The translations under genes were made by a program, and so were the position numbers. Below, piece by piece: positions 62,378 to 64,000 of a stretch of 64,000 bases of DNA. The stretch's first letter is position 1. Every line of letters begins with the position of its first letter. Origin of the DNA: Massilia eburnea. GTDB taxonomy: Bacteria; Pseudomonadota; Gammaproteobacteria; Burkholderiales; Burkholderiaceae_D. A model generated the notes under the pieces. That model did not search any database, had not been told where the DNA came from, and saw only the letters and a program-made list of their open reading frames with translations. The stretch covers positions 89,360 to 153,359 of the forward strand of contig NZ_WNKX01000014.1 of NCBI RefSeq assembly GCF_009720745.1. Reading direction: 5' to 3'.

Positions 62378-63007
62378 CTATTTTTTCAGTCGTGCATTGA
62401 ATGCTGCATGCAAACCATTCAAGGTTTCTTCCGCTGCAAGCAGCTGGTCGGCCACTTCGTTGATCTTGCGCCGGCTCGAGCGGGCGTGGTCGCGCAGTAC
62501 TTCGAAGGCGGTGTTGCGGTCGGTCTGGAACTTGCACATCAACAGCCCTACGGCCAGGCTGGTCTCGCGGCCGGCGGCCAGCGCGGCATTGAGGTTGATT
62601 TCCGTGCGGCGCAGCTGGCGGATTTCGTCGGCGCGCGCCAGTCCCGCTTCGAAGGCCGGCATCAGGTGCTGCTCGTCGACCGGCTTCACGACGAAGCCCA
62701 CCGCGCCATAGGCAGCGGCCTGTTTGCCGGCGTCGGCGTCGCCGCGGCCGGAGAGGAACATGAAAGGCACGGTGGTGTTGCGGTTCAGCTGCTTGGCCAG
62801 TTCCAGGCCGGACATGCCGGGCATGTGGATGTCCAGCAGGGCCAGGTCAGGTTCCCGTTCTGCGATCAGGGCCAGGGCCTGGTCGGAGGAATGGGCCAGG
62901 ATGGTGTCGTAACCGGCGCGGGCCAGCAGCTCGCCCAGGAACTCGGTCAGGATCTTGTCATCGTCGACGATCAGGATCAGGCGCTTTGGCGGAGTCTGGG
63001 CGTTCAT
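62378..63007 (-). CDS. REC-ANTAR response regulator
   Basis: 209 residues from ATG 63007 (MNAQTPPKRL); an in-frame TTG at 63016 is less likely. Receiver domain with phospho-Asp in LALLDIHMPGMSG, Lys in FVVKPVDE, then a helical linker and an ANTAR RNA-binding domain (GRETSLAVGLLMCKFQTDRN, followed by EVLRDHARSSRRK). ANTAR regulators stop transcription termination at target leaders, for example in nitrate or amide use. The target is not adjacent. Confidence 0.9.
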   Translation of the reverse strand: MNAQTPPKRLILIVDDDKILTEFLGELLARAGYDTILAHSSDQALALIAEREPDLALLDIHMPGMSGLELAKQLNRNTTVPFMFLSGRGDADAGKQAAAYGAVGFVVKPVDEQHLMPAFEAGLARADEIRQLRRTEINLNAALAAGRETSLAVGLLMCKFQTDRNTAFEVLRDHARSSRRKINEVADQLLAAEETLNGLHAAFNARLKK

Positions 63008-63024
63008 CGGCGTCAACCTTATGG

Positions 63025-63642
63025 TTATGCTAATGGGGAAATTATAGACTGAAATTCCCGCACCGCCGCCGCCACGTCATCGGCCAGGTAAATGCTGGTA
63101 ATCGCTGCCACCATATGCGCCCCTTCGGCCACCAGTGGCCGAGCGTTTTCCGGCGTCATGCCGCCGATCACGCACAACGGGACGCTGATCGCTTCACGCG
63201 CGTGGCGCAGGATCGAAGGCTCGGTGGTGACTGCGTACTGCTTCACCTTGGACGGATAAAAGCCGCCGAAGGCCACGTAGCTGGCGCCGGCCGCCTGCGC
63301 CGCCTGGGCGCGCGCCAGTTCGCCATAGCACGAGGCGCCAATCAGCTTGTTCGGCCCGAGCGAAGCGCGCACCTCGGCCAGCGGGGCGTCGGTGCCGCCC
63401 AGATGTACGCCGTCGGCGCCCAGCTCGCGGCACAGCGCCACGTGGTCGTTGACCAGGAAGGGCACGCTGTACTTGTGGCACAACTCGCGCAGCGCCCCGC
63501 CCTGTTCACGGCGCAGCGCCGGACCGGCGTCCTTGTGGCGGTACTGCAGCAGGGCCACGCCGGCGGCCAGCACCTGCTCGGTGATGGCCAGCAGTTTTTC
63601 AGTGTCATCCCAGTTTGGGGTGACCAGGTAAAGTCCTTGCAT
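63025..63642 (-). CDS. thiE: Thiamine-phosphate synthase
   Basis: 205 residues, joins the pyrimidine and thiazole halves of thiamine. YLVTPNWDD, LLQYRHKDAG, FLVNDHVALCRELGADGVHLG and YVAFGGFYPSKVKQ are diagnostic; diphosphate-binding IGGMTPENA is present. It follows thiD by 12 bp in the same direction. Confidence 0.95.
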   Translation of the reverse strand: MQGLYLVTPNWDDTEKLLAITEQVLAAGVALLQYRHKDAGPALRREQGGALRELCHKYSVPFLVNDHVALCRELGADGVHLGGTDAPLAEVRASLGPNKLIGASCYGELARAQAAQAAGASYVAFGGFYPSKVKQYAVTTEPSILRHAREAISVPLCVIGGMTPENARPLVAEGAHMVAAITSIYLADDVAAAVREFQSIISPLA

Positions 63643-63654
63643 TCCTTATGCTCC

Positions 63655-64000
63655 TTAGCGTTGCGGGATGCGCTGGCCGGGCGCGATGGCGTATGAGGCG
63701 GCCAGTGCGCGCTGGGTGTAGCCCTGGGCCTTGGTCAGCGCCTGCGCCATATTGTTGCCCAGCGCGAGCAGGGCCGCGGTGGCGGCAGCCAGGGTGCAGC
63801 CGCTGCCGTGGAAGCTGCCGGGCAGGCGCGGCCAGCTCCAGTTCTGCTGGCGGTCCGGCCCGAGCCAGCGGTTGATCACCACCCCGCTGTCCTCGTCATG
63901 ACCGCCGGTCACCAGCACATGGGTGGCGCCCAGGGCGCGCAAGGCGCGCGCGTGCGCCAGCGCATCGCCGTGGCGCGTGCCGTGCCAGGCCGGGTGGCCG
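63655..64000 (-). CDS. thiD: Hydroxymethylpyrimidine/phosphomethylpyrimidine kinase, partial
   Basis: The C-terminal 114 residues; the N-terminus lies beyond the window. The motif FHGSGCTLAAATAALLALGN carries the ribokinase-fold catalytic Asp region (here GSGCT), and LGATHVLVTGGHDED is typical of ThiD. It makes the pyrimidine diphosphate used by ThiE. Operon with thiE. Confidence 0.9.
   Translation of the reverse strand, partial: GHPAWHGTRHGDALAHARALRALGATHVLVTGGHDEDSGVVINRWLGPDRQQNWSWPRLPGSFHGSGCTLAAATAALLALGNNMAQALTKAQGYTQRALAASYAIAPGQRIPQR

Noticed and set aside
1..64000. CRISPR arrays, tRNA or rRNA genes, prophage or insertion sequences.
   Set aside because: No regularly spaced direct repeats, cloverleaf-like segments, transposase or integrase motifs were seen across either strand.

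Overview
The window is GC-rich, densely coded chromosomal DNA from a betaproteobacterium, most likely an Oxalobacteraceae member close to Massilia, Duganella or Janthinobacterium. This is inferred from gene content: a DUF2782 gene beside polA and thrB, a BPSS1780-type membrane protein, MHYT-domain signalling proteins, PilT/PilU pairs, glcDEF and a TssQ-type lipoprotein. No phage, insertion sequence, CRISPR array, rRNA or tRNA was seen. Family names come from motif recognition; no database was searched.

Layout. 1-1296: a patch of small unknown minus-strand genes, the first cut by the window edge. 1306-4905: rfaE2 coupled to a third PilT/PilU-type ATPase, then oxyR and ubiA. 4952-9980: a DUF883 protein, an orphan periplasmic binding protein, a hybrid histidine kinase, proC and yggS. 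10038-16756: pilT-pilU-gpx, then an MHYT hybrid kinase translationally coupled to a REC-HD-GYP phosphodiesterase. 16753-20546: the glycolate oxidase operon glcDEF. 20651-25391: a cobalamin adenosyltransferase, a LysR regulator, a GDSL esterase, an M48 protease and an unknown secreted protein. 25454-28451: the isoprenoid operon xseB-ispA-dxs. 28710-31588: a Rieske oxygenase, an EamA transporter and a rhodanese. 31728-36536: a Cys/Ser-tailed GRDP-like protein, then a type VI secretion-style phospho-signalling operon (TagH C-terminal domain, PP2C phosphatase, Ser/Thr kinase, TssQ lipoprotein) with no secretion apparatus genes. 36590-43373: a ZIP transporter, dienelactone hydrolase, polA, DUF2782, thrB and BPSS1780. 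43325-44633: an AT-richer patch of small orphan genes. 44756-49321: uvrD, a TumE/TumA-like toxin-antitoxin pair, a cupin and a YdcZ-type transporter. 49332-50900: a predicted retron. 50897-64000: an M3 peptidase, an MHYT-GGDEF-EAL protein, an aldo/keto reductase, an M56 peptidase, formaldehyde dehydrogenase, two response regulators, thiE and a partial thiD.

The strongest candidate for a new system is the retron. A 452-residue YADD reverse transcriptase with a long N-terminal extension is preceded by about 160 nt that fold like an msr-msd RNA. Complementary a1/a2 ends enclose three hairpins, and a promoter-like sequence points at the first base of a1. Other notable items are four CTAG tetramers at exact 14-bp spacing upstream of an M56 peptidase that lacks a BlaI partner, several long palindromes at gene 3' ends, a ZIP gene that seems to need a non-AUG (AUC) start, and an FHA-less TagH domain.

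Signalling is over-represented. The window holds two hybrid kinases, one REC-HD-GYP, one GGDEF-EAL, one stand-alone REC and one REC-ANTAR protein, next to type IV pilus retraction ATPases. This suggests that surface behaviour and cyclic-di-GMP are tightly controlled here.
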